59,310 nt of DNA, taken from Phocaeicola_A sp963643925 (GTDB lineage: Bacteria; Bacteroidota; Bacteroidia; Bacteroidales; Bacteroidaceae). Positions 1 to 6,819 of this stretch are shown in pieces. Under the pieces are notes generated by a model, which saw nothing but the letters and a program-made list of their open reading frames with translations, did not search any database and was not told where the DNA came from. Position 1 is the first letter of the stretch; the number at the start of each line of letters is the position of its first letter. The stretch is from contig CAVINS010000008.1 in the NCBI GenBank assembly GCA_963643925.1, positions 1 to 59,310 of the forward strand, written 5' to 3'. A program made the position numbers and the translations under genes.

Positions 1-1233
1 GGCCAATGCCTTCGCCTTTTCGGACAGTTCGTCGATGGTCATCCTATCCGTTTGAGGGTAGAGATAATAGGGGCCAAACTTGTAGGTGCAGTTTTCCTGT
101 TTCGGCTTCAGTTCTTTTCTTTCTATCTCGCCATAATCTTCCACCAAGCTGCTTTGCACCTTGTGGAACATCACACACGAAGGGACATTGCCATTGTTTT
201 TGCCTTTTATATCGTCACTCTTGGCATCCTTTTTAGCCACTCCACATAAGGTTTCCGCAAGCGTGTAGCCGTAGTGGAACGGATAAGAAGATTTGATGTA
301 AGCTATGCCGGCACAGGCAGAGAGTTGATGGCCTGTCTGGGACAGGCTTTCCCGTTCGAAACATTCAAGATACTGACGCACAAACCGCATCGCCACATCG
401 GCCCGGCAGATGACCGTCAGGTCGTCGCCACCCAGCAGAACCGGACGAATGGGGTATACCGTTCTTTCCCCGACAGTGTCGATGATGCTTGTGCACGCTT
501 GCCGCGCAGCGGCTTTAGTGGCCCGGTCCAGATTAACAGAGAATTTCCTCAATTCCTCCTTATCATGGCCTATCTTGGCCACCACTTCGCCAAGACCATT
601 TCCATCGATATGGATGACCGCAATCCAATCATTCTTTCCTGTCAAGTCTTTCATATCGAGCCCAATATCCTTTATGCGGACATCTTTGCCAAACATCTCC
701 TTGCAGAGTTTCAACTGCACATCATTGTTTGCTCCCAAGGCGTTTCTTTTACTAAAAGTGCACTCATCCATAAACGCGGCCTCGCCACCGTCCCGCTCCA
801 TATAAGCGGCCGGCAAGCCCGTCGTTCTCGAACGTTCTGTCGCAATGAGTCCCGAGCCCACCAGCTTCGCAGGTTTGTTACGTTGCTCGCGGAGTTTGCC
901 CTCAAGTTGGTCGCAAGCTTTTCCAAAATCAGTACATTCATCCTCAATCACTACCACTGCTTGACTGATAGTGATTCCCGGAGCAGACTCAATTACTCTT
1001 TTGGGGAACCGAAGGACTGCGTCCCGGCATTCCTCTTCTTTGTCATAGACACACTTGATATTGCCCGCCGCATTCACGACTAGCTCTCCCGACTTCTGAA
1101 ACTCATCCTTGAACATTGCTTCGCAGACTTCCTTCACAATCTCACTGGCTCCAATGATATCCTTCAGCTTGCTTGTCTGAAAAATAAAGTTTTGGATGCC
1201 TTGCACAGAAGCCCCATACAGGTATTTTTTCAT
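1..1233 (-). CDS. Cas10/Cmr2-like GGDD palm-domain protein (partial, C-terminus off the left edge)
   Basis: Read on the minus strand, the frame stays open from the ATG at 1233 (an in-frame ATG also lies at 1239) to base 1, giving 411 residues with no stop, so the gene continues beyond the window. Residues 206-215 read VIHIDGNGLG and residues 268-271 read GGDD, followed by LTVICRAD. This pairing of an acidic first strand with a GGDD turn is the signature of the Cas10/Cmr2 palm, the fold that makes cyclic oligoadenylates in type III CRISPR systems. The N-terminus (YLYGASVQGIQNFIF) resembles the start of a Cas10 first palm domain. No N-terminal HD nuclease domain precedes it. A long insertion (about residues 85-190) separates the start from the palm core. 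No CRISPR array, Cas6 or RAMP gene is visible here; partners could lie to the left. Cyclase activity is inferred from the motif only. Confidence 0.75.
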   Translation of the reverse strand, partial: MKKYLYGASVQGIQNFIFQTSKLKDIIGASEIVKEVCEAMFKDEFQKSGELVVNAAGNIKCVYDKEEECRDAVLRFPKRVIESAPGITISQAVVVIEDECTDFGKACDQLEGKLREQRNKPAKLVGSGLIATERSRTTGLPAAYMERDGGEAAFMDECTFSKRNALGANNDVQLKLCKEMFGKDVRIKDIGLDMKDLTGKNDWIAVIHIDGNGLGEVVAKIGHDKEELRKFSVNLDRATKAAARQACTSIIDTVGERTVYPIRPVLLGGDDLTVICRADVAMRFVRQYLECFERESLSQTGHQLSACAGIAYIKSSYPFHYGYTLAETLCGVAKKDAKSDDIKGKNNGNVPSCVMFHKVQSSLVEDYGEIERKELKPKQENCTYKFGPYYLYPQTDRMTIDELSEKAKALA

Positions 1234-1278
1234 AAGCATAAAAATAAGGCGTTCTTAATATATAAAACATTCCGCCAC

Positions 1279-1323
1279 ATCAGTTGTGCAAAACGCAACT
1301 GATATGTTGGCCCAACAAAGATA
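1279..1323 (-). promoter_or_regulatory. Promoter and operator-like inverted repeats of the Cas10-like gene
   Basis: CAAAGATA at 1316-1323 is TATCTTTG on the minus strand, a perfect Bacteroides -7 box, giving a leader of about 75 nt. No clear -33 element is seen. TGTTGG-c-CCAACA (1305-1317) is an inverted repeat covering the expected start point. A second inverted repeat, ATCAGTTG/CAACTGAT (1279-1286 and 1296-1303), lies just inside the leader. Both could be operators or leader hairpins. Confidence 0.55.
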
Positions 1324-1390
1324 ATGTTAATTTCTAAATGGAGCATAAATTTCCCGAAATATCATACCCAAAGCCATATACTTTCGCTGT

Positions 1391-1413
1391 ATCGATTGAA
1401 TCCGCCCATACAA
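1391..1413. promoter_or_regulatory. Copy of the ATPase 3' palindrome motif in the divergent promoter region
   Basis: ATCGATTG, a 6-nt spacer, then CCCATACAA. The same two words with the same 6-nt spacer occur at 3109-3131 in the palindrome cluster at the end of the downstream ATPase gene (20 of 23 bases identical). It lies in the 459-bp gap between the divergent Cas10-like and ATPase genes and is a candidate binding site for a shared regulator. The rest of that gap holds no gene. Confidence 0.4.
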
Positions 1414-1503
1414 CCGGTCAGTTGGTCCCCCAATTCACAGGCCCGGACGCTTGTAAACATTATTCTTAATCCGCACAAATCACCTACGAAACTGTTACGA
1501 GCA

Positions 1504-1592
1504 TTCAATGACTTTCAATGAAGTTTCAATGGATTTTCAATATCTTTCAATAGATCTTTAATATTTTTCAATGGCTTTCAATAGATTTGCAT
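1504..1592 (+). repeat. Helically phased TTTCAAT array
   Basis: TTCAAT or a one-base variant begins at 1504, 1514, 1525, 1536, 1546, 1557 (TTTAAT), 1567, 1577 and 1587 (TTGCAT). The steps are 10 or 11 bp (mean about 10.4), so every copy faces the same side of the helix. The last unit merges with the -33 element of the ATPase promoter, which makes the array look like an upstream activating or bending element. Confidence 0.75.
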
Positions 1593-1617
1593 TTCTCGCC
1601 CCGATTTAGTATATTTG
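1586..1617 (+). promoter_or_regulatory. Bacteroides-type promoter of the AAA ATPase gene
   Basis: TTTG at 1586-1589 (-33) and TATATTTG at 1610-1617 (-7, fits TAnnTTTG) are 20 bp apart. Transcription should start near 1624, which excludes upstream in-frame TTG codons as the translation start and supports the ATG at 1699. Confidence 0.65.
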
Positions 1618-1698
1618 CGCACGAGACACGGACAGGCGCCAGGAGCCTGCCGCCGTGGCGGAAACACGAACGTTGAACATTCAAAATTTTCACTTTCT

Positions 1699-3288
1699 AT
1701 GAACGAAACAAGCGCTATCGATCAGACCCTCCTCGCACGGGAGGAGGCAGGCAGAAACCAGGGGACCAGCGAACGGGTGACGCGGCTCGAGAAGCTACGC
1801 ATCACACGCACCACGGTCATCCCCAAACGGGAGTTCCTCTTCCGCATGTTCGGCAAGCCCTGCTTCCCCAAGGGAGAGCTGGTGGCGCTCACGGGTAAGG
1901 AGAAGAGCGGCAAGACGTTCGTCACCTCGCTGCTGATGGCACTCTGCATGCGACGCGAGGTGCTGGGCATGGAGCGCATCAGCAACGAGCGACAGTCGGT
2001 GCTGTGGTTCGACACGGAGCAAAGCGAGGAGTCCACGCAGGAGATACTGGCGGAACGCATCCTGCCCATGTGCGGTACCGGTGCGGCCGATGAAGGTGCG
2101 GCCGACACGGGGACCATCAACGGGCTGCCCAGGAGGCTGATGAACGTGTTCAACATGCGGTCGGAGCCCTGGCGGGAGCGTCTGCCCCTGTTGGAGGAGG
2201 CCATCAGCATCTACCGGCCCGACCTGGTGGTGCTCGACGGCATACGCGACCTGGTGGACGACATCAACGACGGCGTGTTGGCCCAGAAGGTCGTCGAGCG
2301 GCTGACGCGCCTGGCATCGGAGTGCGGATGTTGCATCGTGTGTGTGCTCCACCAGAACAAGTCGGTGGAGGACAGGAACCTGCGCGGATGGATCGGTACG
2401 GAGCTGGCCAACAAGTCGTTCGAGGTGTACGAGTGTGCGAAGAACACGGACCGCGTCTTCTCGTTCCGACAGACCCGCACCCGGAAGTACGACATCCCCG
2501 ACACGCTGCACTTCACTGTGGACGACGGGGGCATCCCTCAACTCTGCACGTCAGAGCCAACCAAAGCCACCGCCGCCAGCCGACCCCGGAAGGCGGCCGA
2601 GCACAGCCCCATCAACAGCGAATATGTGGACGCGACGAAGGCCTGCGGATTCCTGGTAGACTTCCGCAAGCTGTTTGCCGACGTGCTGACGCCGGGCGTC
2701 AGCATGCCCGCCAAGGAGGTGAGGGCTCAGGCCATGAAGCTGGCCGGCATACAGGAGCCGACGCTCTACCGCCGGCTGAAGGCGGCGGCGCTCAAAGAGA
2801 ACGTCGTCGAACGGTCGTTCGACGGACACGGAAAGGAGGTTCTGACGCGGCCTCTCGAGCCGCGTTCGCAGGGCGAACCTCCTTCTGACCGTATACCCCT
2901 TACTACTCCCCCCTACGGGGGAGTACGTATACGGTCAGAATACTCGCCCTCGCGAGGCGGAAAACCGACCGGCCCAACCTCTGCCGACGGCCCCGGCTCC
3001 GAGGCTACAGGACAGCCCCGTGCAGGCACCACCTTTGTGCCTCCCGAACCTCGGGCGGGAGGCGACGGATCGGCCCCTCCGGGACAATCCGTCGCAAGGG
3101 TGGATACAATCGATTGTATGGGCCCATACAATCGATTGTGTAAGCCAAAACAATCAGATTGTTTTGGCCCGGACGAAGCATCGTATTTCCGATGGGACAC
3201 GGCGGGTCGTGGAGACACGGGCATTCGCCCTCCAATGACAGCCGGTTGGGGGTGTGGGCCGAGGCAATTGTCCCCCGCCCCACCCTAG
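1699..3288 (+). CDS. RecA-like AAA ATPase (AAA_25/RepA-like), mobile-element type
   Basis: 529 residues from the ATG at 1699, chosen because the promoter -7 box ends at 1617. Walker A is GKEKSGKT (residues 66-73); Walker B is the LVVLDG stretch ending near D180. FDTEQSE around residue 105 and CCIVCVLHQNK around 215 fit the RepA/RecA-like AAA_25 ATPases found in replication or mobilisation modules of Bacteroidales integrative elements. A C-terminal stretch (about 310-390) looks like a small helical DNA-binding region (PTLYRRLKAAA). The last 130 residues are Pro/Gly/Arg-rich, low complexity, and coincide with DNA palindromes, so this tail may be shaped by cis-acting DNA rather than protein function. 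The gene is much richer in GC than its flanks, which suggests transfer. The usual primase and relaxase neighbours are absent, so the module looks incomplete. Confidence 0.7.
   Translation: MNETSAIDQTLLAREEAGRNQGTSERVTRLEKLRITRTTVIPKREFLFRMFGKPCFPKGELVALTGKEKSGKTFVTSLLMALCMRREVLGMERISNERQSVLWFDTEQSEESTQEILAERILPMCGTGAADEGAADTGTINGLPRRLMNVFNMRSEPWRERLPLLEEAISIYRPDLVVLDGIRDLVDDINDGVLAQKVVERLTRLASECGCCIVCVLHQNKSVEDRNLRGWIGTELANKSFEVYECAKNTDRVFSFRQTRTRKYDIPDTLHFTVDDGGIPQLCTSEPTKATAASRPRKAAEHSPINSEYVDATKACGFLVDFRKLFADVLTPGVSMPAKEVRAQAMKLAGIQEPTLYRRLKAAALKENVVERSFDGHGKEVLTRPLEPRSQGEPPSDRIPLTTPPYGGVRIRSEYSPSRGGKPTGPTSADGPGSEATGQPRAGTTFVPPEPRAGGDGSAPPGQSVARVDTIDCMGPYNRLCKPKQSDCFGPDEASYFRWDTAGRGDTGIRPPMTAGWGCGPRQLSPAPP
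2883..2940. repeat. Nested inverted repeat inside the ATPase gene
   Basis: Outer arms are perfect 14-mers: TTCTGACCGTATAC (2883-2896) and its complement (2927-2940). Inside lies a 9-bp perfect stem, TACTCCCCC (2904-2912) with GGGGGAGTA (2917-2925), and a 4-nt loop. The structure falls where the protein becomes low complexity and could form a cruciform or RNA hairpin. Confidence 0.75.
3104..3167. repeat. Three palindromic ACAATC-GATTGT sites spaced exactly 22 bp
   Basis: ACAATCGATTGT begins at 3106 and again at 3128, and ACAATCAGATTGT begins at 3150, so the sites repeat every 22 bp (two helical turns). The first two lie inside a 34-bp perfect palindrome (3106-3139) centred on GGGCCC (3120-3125). 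The third sits in CCAAAACAATC-A-GATTGTTTTGG (3145-3167). The cluster overlaps the last part of the ATPase reading frame. Iterons, operators or a resolution site are possible roles. Confidence 0.8.
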
Positions 3289-3347
3289 CCAAAGCTCTGC
3301 GACACGCCACTGCTGACGGAACGTTGATGCGTATCCGTTCGGAGGGG

Positions 3348-3724
3348 CTACGTGCAAACTGATGCGTTGGCTAACAAAGTAGCCTTTTGCATGGCATCAT
3401 TGTGGACTAACTCGAATGGTTTGAGATAAGCATCACATTCAGCCTTGCAGTCGATGGTGGTAAAAGTCTGCCTGTTGGTTGCAATGGTGTTGGCAATGTT
3501 TTCGGCTTCATCCTTTATGGCTGCTGCATCTTGTGCCAACTGCTTGATGTCTGCCTTGCTTCCTGTTCTGCAGATTCTATGATAGCATTTGTATCTCGCA
3601 ACTCATCGCAAAGCGTTGCCAACTGTAGTTTGTCCGTAAAACACAAATCTCCTTCCTGCACAAACTTGGTGAGTAGGGAGGAGATTGTATGAAGGGTTGA
3701 AAGGGTTTGGTTCAGTATTGTCAT
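3348..3724 (-). pseudogene. Small helical protein, apparently split by a one-base frameshift
   Basis: Starting at the ATG at 3724, 13 nt after the upstream antitoxin stop, a frame encodes MTILNQTLSTLHTISS and continues as helical sequence until about 3560, where it turns into TSSSWHKMQQP and stops at 3515. A second frame continues the helical character (IKQLAQDAAAIKDEAENIA) to a stop at 3348. Inserting one base near 3555-3562 would join them into one protein of about 125 residues. I do not recognise the family. It sits third in the toxin-antitoxin operon. Real mutation and sequencing error cannot be told apart here. Confidence 0.55.
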
Positions 3725-3737
3725 TGTTGAGAACGGG

Positions 3738-4004
3738 TTAGTGGACAACATCAATAAGCTTGCATCCTAATGCCGTTTCTATCTTGGCAATGGTCTGCAT
3801 AGTGAAATTATGCCTGCCTGTGAGCCATTTGGAGATTTCTGATTCTCTTTTGTTCAACTGTCCGGCAAACTCTTTCTGGGTAAGTCCCCTTGATCTCAGT
3901 ATTTCGCTAATGCGCTCTGCAATACCATAGGAAAGTTCAAACTCGGCTTTCTGTTCCGCAGGAACCGCTGCAAGACACTGTCTGAATAAATCGTTCTTTA
4001 TCAT
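3738..4004 (-). CDS. XRE-family helix-turn-helix protein, probable antitoxin
   Basis: 88 residues from the ATG at 4004. AGGAGG lies 7 nt upstream of this ATG, whereas the in-frame ATG at 4010 is only one base from it, so 4004 is preferred. The C-terminal half carries a Cro/C1-type HTH (GLTQKEFAGQLNKRESEISK, then WLTGRHNFTMQTIAKIE). The gene begins 22 nt after the stop of the 158-residue gene upstream. This order, toxin first and HTH protein second, is usual for HigBA-like modules. It should bind the palindrome in front of the operon and repress it. Confidence 0.75.
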   Translation of the reverse strand: MIKNDLFRQCLAAVPAEQKAEFELSYGIAERISEILRSRGLTQKEFAGQLNKRESEISKWLTGRHNFTMQTIAKIETALGCKLIDVVH

Positions 4005-4026
4005 AGCCATTCCTCCTGTTGTTTGG

Positions 4027-4503
4027 TTATATCTCAAATGTTGCACACTCTATGTCTGTAATCATATTCTTCTCTATGGTAATCTTACCAGACTTCTGTG
4101 CCTTGACAAGTACTTTGTCGAAGGTTTGCAAATCCATTACATATCCGCTCAATTTCTCATCTTCTTGATAGGTACGTGTAGTCTTTACTCCACCATTACC
4201 CAGAATGAGAACCTGGTCAGATATACGCAGGCAATACAAACGGAGTTTGCGCGAGTCAATTGCCAAAGCCTTCACGTTGTCACGCATTCTACCCTCATTA
4301 CGGAAGAAACGCTCAAGCGCACCTTTGTCAATGATTTTAGAGAAGGCAAGCAATATGACATTGAAGTCCTTGTTGTAGGTGGCGTTGTCCTTGAACTCAT
4401 TCAGAAATTTCTCGAACTCGCTTTCTTCATTGCCATCAAAGCAGATGGAGAACATTCCTACATTGTCATTTTGCTCTATTGTTTTCAATTTTACGTTAGC
4501 CAT
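4027..4503 (-). CDS. Probable toxin partner of the XRE antitoxin (family not recognised with certainty)
   Basis: 158 residues from ATG 4503 (MANVKLKTIEQND). The central part, with KLRLYCLRISDQVLILGNGG followed by VKTTRTY, resembles the core strands of RelE/HigB or Gp49-like toxins, where a basic strand is followed by a hydrophobic strand and a GG(V/F)KKT turn. At 158 residues it is longer than classic RelE proteins (about 90-110); the acidic N-terminal 60 residues are extra. The promoter (CAAAGTTA, minus-strand TAACTTTG, 4530-4537) and an upstream palindrome fit autoregulation. Assignment as toxin rests mainly on gene order; it could instead be an uncharacterised regulatory partner. Confidence 0.55.
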   Translation of the reverse strand: MANVKLKTIEQNDNVGMFSICFDGNEESEFEKFLNEFKDNATYNKDFNVILLAFSKIIDKGALERFFRNEGRMRDNVKALAIDSRKLRLYCLRISDQVLILGNGGVKTTRTYQEDEKLSGYVMDLQTFDKVLVKAQKSGKITIEKNMITDIECATFEI

Positions 4504-4522
4504 AGTGTTGTAGTTGTCGAAA

Positions 4523-4573
4523 TTCACTGCAAAGTTAAGAATCATATCTGAAACCTGTTCACTTTCGAGTGAA
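4523..4573 (-). promoter_or_regulatory. Promoter and operator of the toxin-antitoxin-like operon
   Basis: The -7 box TAACTTTG is read on the minus strand at 4530-4537. TTCACT-TTCG-AGTGAA (4558-4573) is an inverted repeat centred about 30 bp upstream of it, and a third TTCACT half-site (4523-4528) abuts the -7 box. The arrangement suits repression by the HTH protein. Confidence 0.5.
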
Positions 4574-4593
4574 TATTTATGAAGGTTTCACAG

Positions 4594-4987
4594 TTATGCG
4601 TCTGCAAACGCCTTGTCGATAAATCCGATGGCATCATCGCGCTTCTTGTTGACAATCTTGGCGTAAATCTGAGTGGTCTTGACACTCGTATGTCCCAATA
4701 GTTTGGAGACCGTATAAATATCGGCGCCCAATGTGAGAAGCATGGTAGCGAATGTATGCCGGCTTGTGTGGAATGTCACCTTCTTGTTGGATAGCAGTAT
4801 TGATGGCATTGTTCAGATACTCGAACAAGTCAAACTTGGTTTTGACACTATAATCAGTGCCATCCTTCTTGGTGTAGCCACAAAGGAAGTCAATGTATGC
4901 CAAACAGAAAGACTTGTCAATATCCTTGAGCCGTGGATTTCTGCCGAAGTCTTTGATTGCAACTCCAAAACTAGAACAAGCGAAACT
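4594..4987 (-). pseudogene. Tyrosine recombinase (integrase) remnant with internal deletion
   Basis: The 5' part encodes FGVAIKDFGRNPRL through to YLNNAINTA, which matches the end of the SAM-like core-binding domain of Bacteroidales integrases. It then runs directly, out of frame, into LSNKKVTFHTSRHTFATMLL and LLGHTSVKTTQIYAKI, the C-terminal catalytic part with the H-x-x-R box and the nucleophile tyrosine. The roughly 100+ residues that hold the first catalytic Arg and the Lys are missing, as is the N-terminus, so the gene is dead. It marks the former end of an integrative element. Confidence 0.8.
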
Positions 4988-5004
4988 CTACACTTTTCGA
5001 CACA

Positions 5005-6579
5005 TCACTCCACCACCTGCCAAGCGAGGATGCCTTTGCCGAGGTCGTCCAACTCAATGGCCAGGCAGATTGGTTTGCGGCTATCGGCTTGGAAAGGTTC
5101 TCCGTAACCATTCTTCTGCATTTGGCTAACGACAGAAGCCAAGCCTCCGTTGTTCCGGAGTTTCAGTTCAATGACATAGATGTAGTGCGCACACCAAGCG
5201 ACAATATCGATGCGTCCCTTGGCAAGCATGCGCTCCACCTCCACCCGAAATCCTATGGCATTGAGCAACGTACTGATGATGAAGCGATAGCGCTCCTCCA
5301 TACCCATGGAAGCTATCCTCTTATTGCTGTACGGGGCATCGGAGACGAGAGCTTTCATGCATTTCATCGCCTCGTCCACATTCCCATTCATCAGTTGGTA
5401 CTTCAGCAGAGTCTGTGTGGAGAGCACTTGACTTGCCTCACGCAACGTAAGAGCCGGCACAACCACCTTGCACAAAGCCTGTCGCACCTCGGCGTTCGGG
5501 AAGCCGAGTCGGTATATTCCATCCTCAAAACCTTTGATAGTGAGGTAACCGCTCTGGTAAAGGAAGAGTTCCGCACCTCCGTCCGTAACGTCGGACGACG
5601 TGAGAATCTCGGAGTCGATGAGGCTATGGTCGAGCTCGGAGAGGCGCACCTCCAGATCTTTCACAAACTTGGGCAACAAGGATGTAGAGCCCGAAGAAGC
5701 CCAATAGTTGCGGATTTCTCCATCACTCAAAGCGTTCACAAGACTAAACGGATTGTAGACATCCGTCATGTTGTCCTTGCTGAAGTGGTATCCGTCATAG
5801 TACTCCTTCAGACGGTCGTGAGTCTCGTCCATCGACCAACCGTTCTTATCGGCCAATTGTTGCATCTCGGTCTGGAAGTTTTCCGTTATCTCCTGTTCGG
5901 TGATGCCACAGAGCGTCGCATACGTCGCATCAAAACTGATATTGCTCAAGTTGTTGAGAACGGAGAAGAGCGAAATCTGCGTAAACTTGGTGATGCCTGT
6001 GATAAGGACGAACCCTTCGTAAGCATCGTCCATCTTGAGGACAGCGAACACCTCCCGGTAGAGAGCCGTACAACCTTCGTGGTCCGCAGTCCCCCACGAG
6101 TGTAGCAAGGGAGAGTCATACTCGTCGATGAGTACACAGACCTGCTGACCCGTTTTGTCGTAGGCAGCCTTGACGATATTGTCGAAGCGGACGGCAAGAG
6201 AATCTTCCTTCGAGGCCTTGTGTTGATACTTCTCCTCATAGGATTTGAAGGCGTTGCCCAGGTAAGACCGAATGGTTTCGGCGCTCGCTCCCGCCCCACT
6301 CATATCGAGTCGGATGACAGGGTGCTTCACCCATTCCGTTTCCAAGTCCATAATCTTCAGCCCCTCAAAAAGTTCCCGTCTACCTTCCAGATACATCTGT
6401 AGGGTATCGACCAGCACGGACTTTCCGAACCGTCGCGGGCGGCTCAGGTAGTTGTACTGCGCCCCTTCATTCACAAGTTGCCACACGATGTCCGTCTTGT
6501 CGACATAGAGGAACCCTTCCGTTCTGATTTTCTTGAACGACTGTATCCCCTTCGGTAGTTTTCTTTTCGCAGTTGCCAT
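5005..6579 (-). CDS. AAA-ATPase-like protein with C-terminal PD-(D/E)XK nuclease domain (DUF1703)
   Basis: 524 residues from ATG 6579 (GTG at 6582 is also possible). The N-terminus has LPKGIQSFKKIRTEG and FLYVDKT, then Walker A RPRRFGKS (47-54) and Walker B VLIDEYDSP, as in the AAA-ATPase_like family (PF09820). The C-terminus carries RIDIVAWCAHYIYVIELKL, the D...E-x-K pattern of a restriction-endonuclease-like fold. Such proteins are abundant and variable in Bacteroidales and have no established role; defence or DNA repair is often suspected. The gene cuts into the 5' end of the integrase remnant and is divergent from the next AAA gene. Confidence 0.8.
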   Translation of the reverse strand: MATAKRKLPKGIQSFKKIRTEGFLYVDKTDIVWQLVNEGAQYNYLSRPRRFGKSVLVDTLQMYLEGRRELFEGLKIMDLETEWVKHPVIRLDMSGAGASAETIRSYLGNAFKSYEEKYQHKASKEDSLAVRFDNIVKAAYDKTGQQVCVLIDEYDSPLLHSWGTADHEGCTALYREVFAVLKMDDAYEGFVLITGITKFTQISLFSVLNNLSNISFDATYATLCGITEQEITENFQTEMQQLADKNGWSMDETHDRLKEYYDGYHFSKDNMTDVYNPFSLVNALSDGEIRNYWASSGSTSLLPKFVKDLEVRLSELDHSLIDSEILTSSDVTDGGAELFLYQSGYLTIKGFEDGIYRLGFPNAEVRQALCKVVVPALTLREASQVLSTQTLLKYQLMNGNVDEAMKCMKALVSDAPYSNKRIASMGMEERYRFIISTLLNAIGFRVEVERMLAKGRIDIVAWCAHYIYVIELKLRNNGGLASVVSQMQKNGYGEPFQADSRKPICLAIELDDLGKGILAWQVVE

Positions 6580-6588
6580 CACTCCATC

Positions 6589-6763
6589 CGTTTATCTGTC
6601 AGCAATTCGTTTATCTGTCAGCAAAGATAATGCATTTTGCGCGAATACATCAAATTTATCGGGATATCCGTTAGCCTTCTTGCTAAAAGAGACAGGACGA
6701 ATTTGCTCCGTCATTTATCCATTCCACCACTCCTATTGAACAAAAAACATACTTTTTTGTTCA
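6589..6763. promoter_or_regulatory. Direct repeat and A/T-rich inverted repeat between divergent ATPase genes
   Basis: CGTTTATCTGTCAGCAA occurs twice (6589-6605 and 6608-6624), immediately upstream of the minus-strand ATPase start. Further right, TGAACAAAAAA (6737-6747) and its perfect complement (6753-6763) form an 11-bp inverted repeat with a 5-nt loop. Operators for the two divergent genes are the likeliest reading. Confidence 0.5.
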
Positions 6764-6791
6764 GTACAGAGTATTTATTGAATAAAATAGC

Positions 6792-6799
6792 TACCTTTG
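6792..6799 (+). promoter_or_regulatory. -7 box of the DUF4143 ATPase gene
   Basis: TACCTTTG matches TAnnTTTG and lies 20 bp before the ATG at 6820. No convincing -33 element sits at the normal distance; the nearby 11-bp inverted repeat may carry an activator or repressor site. Confidence 0.5.
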
Positions 6800-6819
6800 G
6801 GGCGTAAACAGCACAGCGA

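Noticed and set aside
274..1083. Plus-strand frame of 269 codons at the left edge
   Set aside because: It is antisense to the Cas10-like gene, whose frame is open throughout and carries conserved catalytic motifs.
1795..2541. Open frame of 248 codons opposite the AAA ATPase
   Set aside because: Produced by the high GC content of the ATPase gene; the plus-strand frame has Walker motifs, this one has none.
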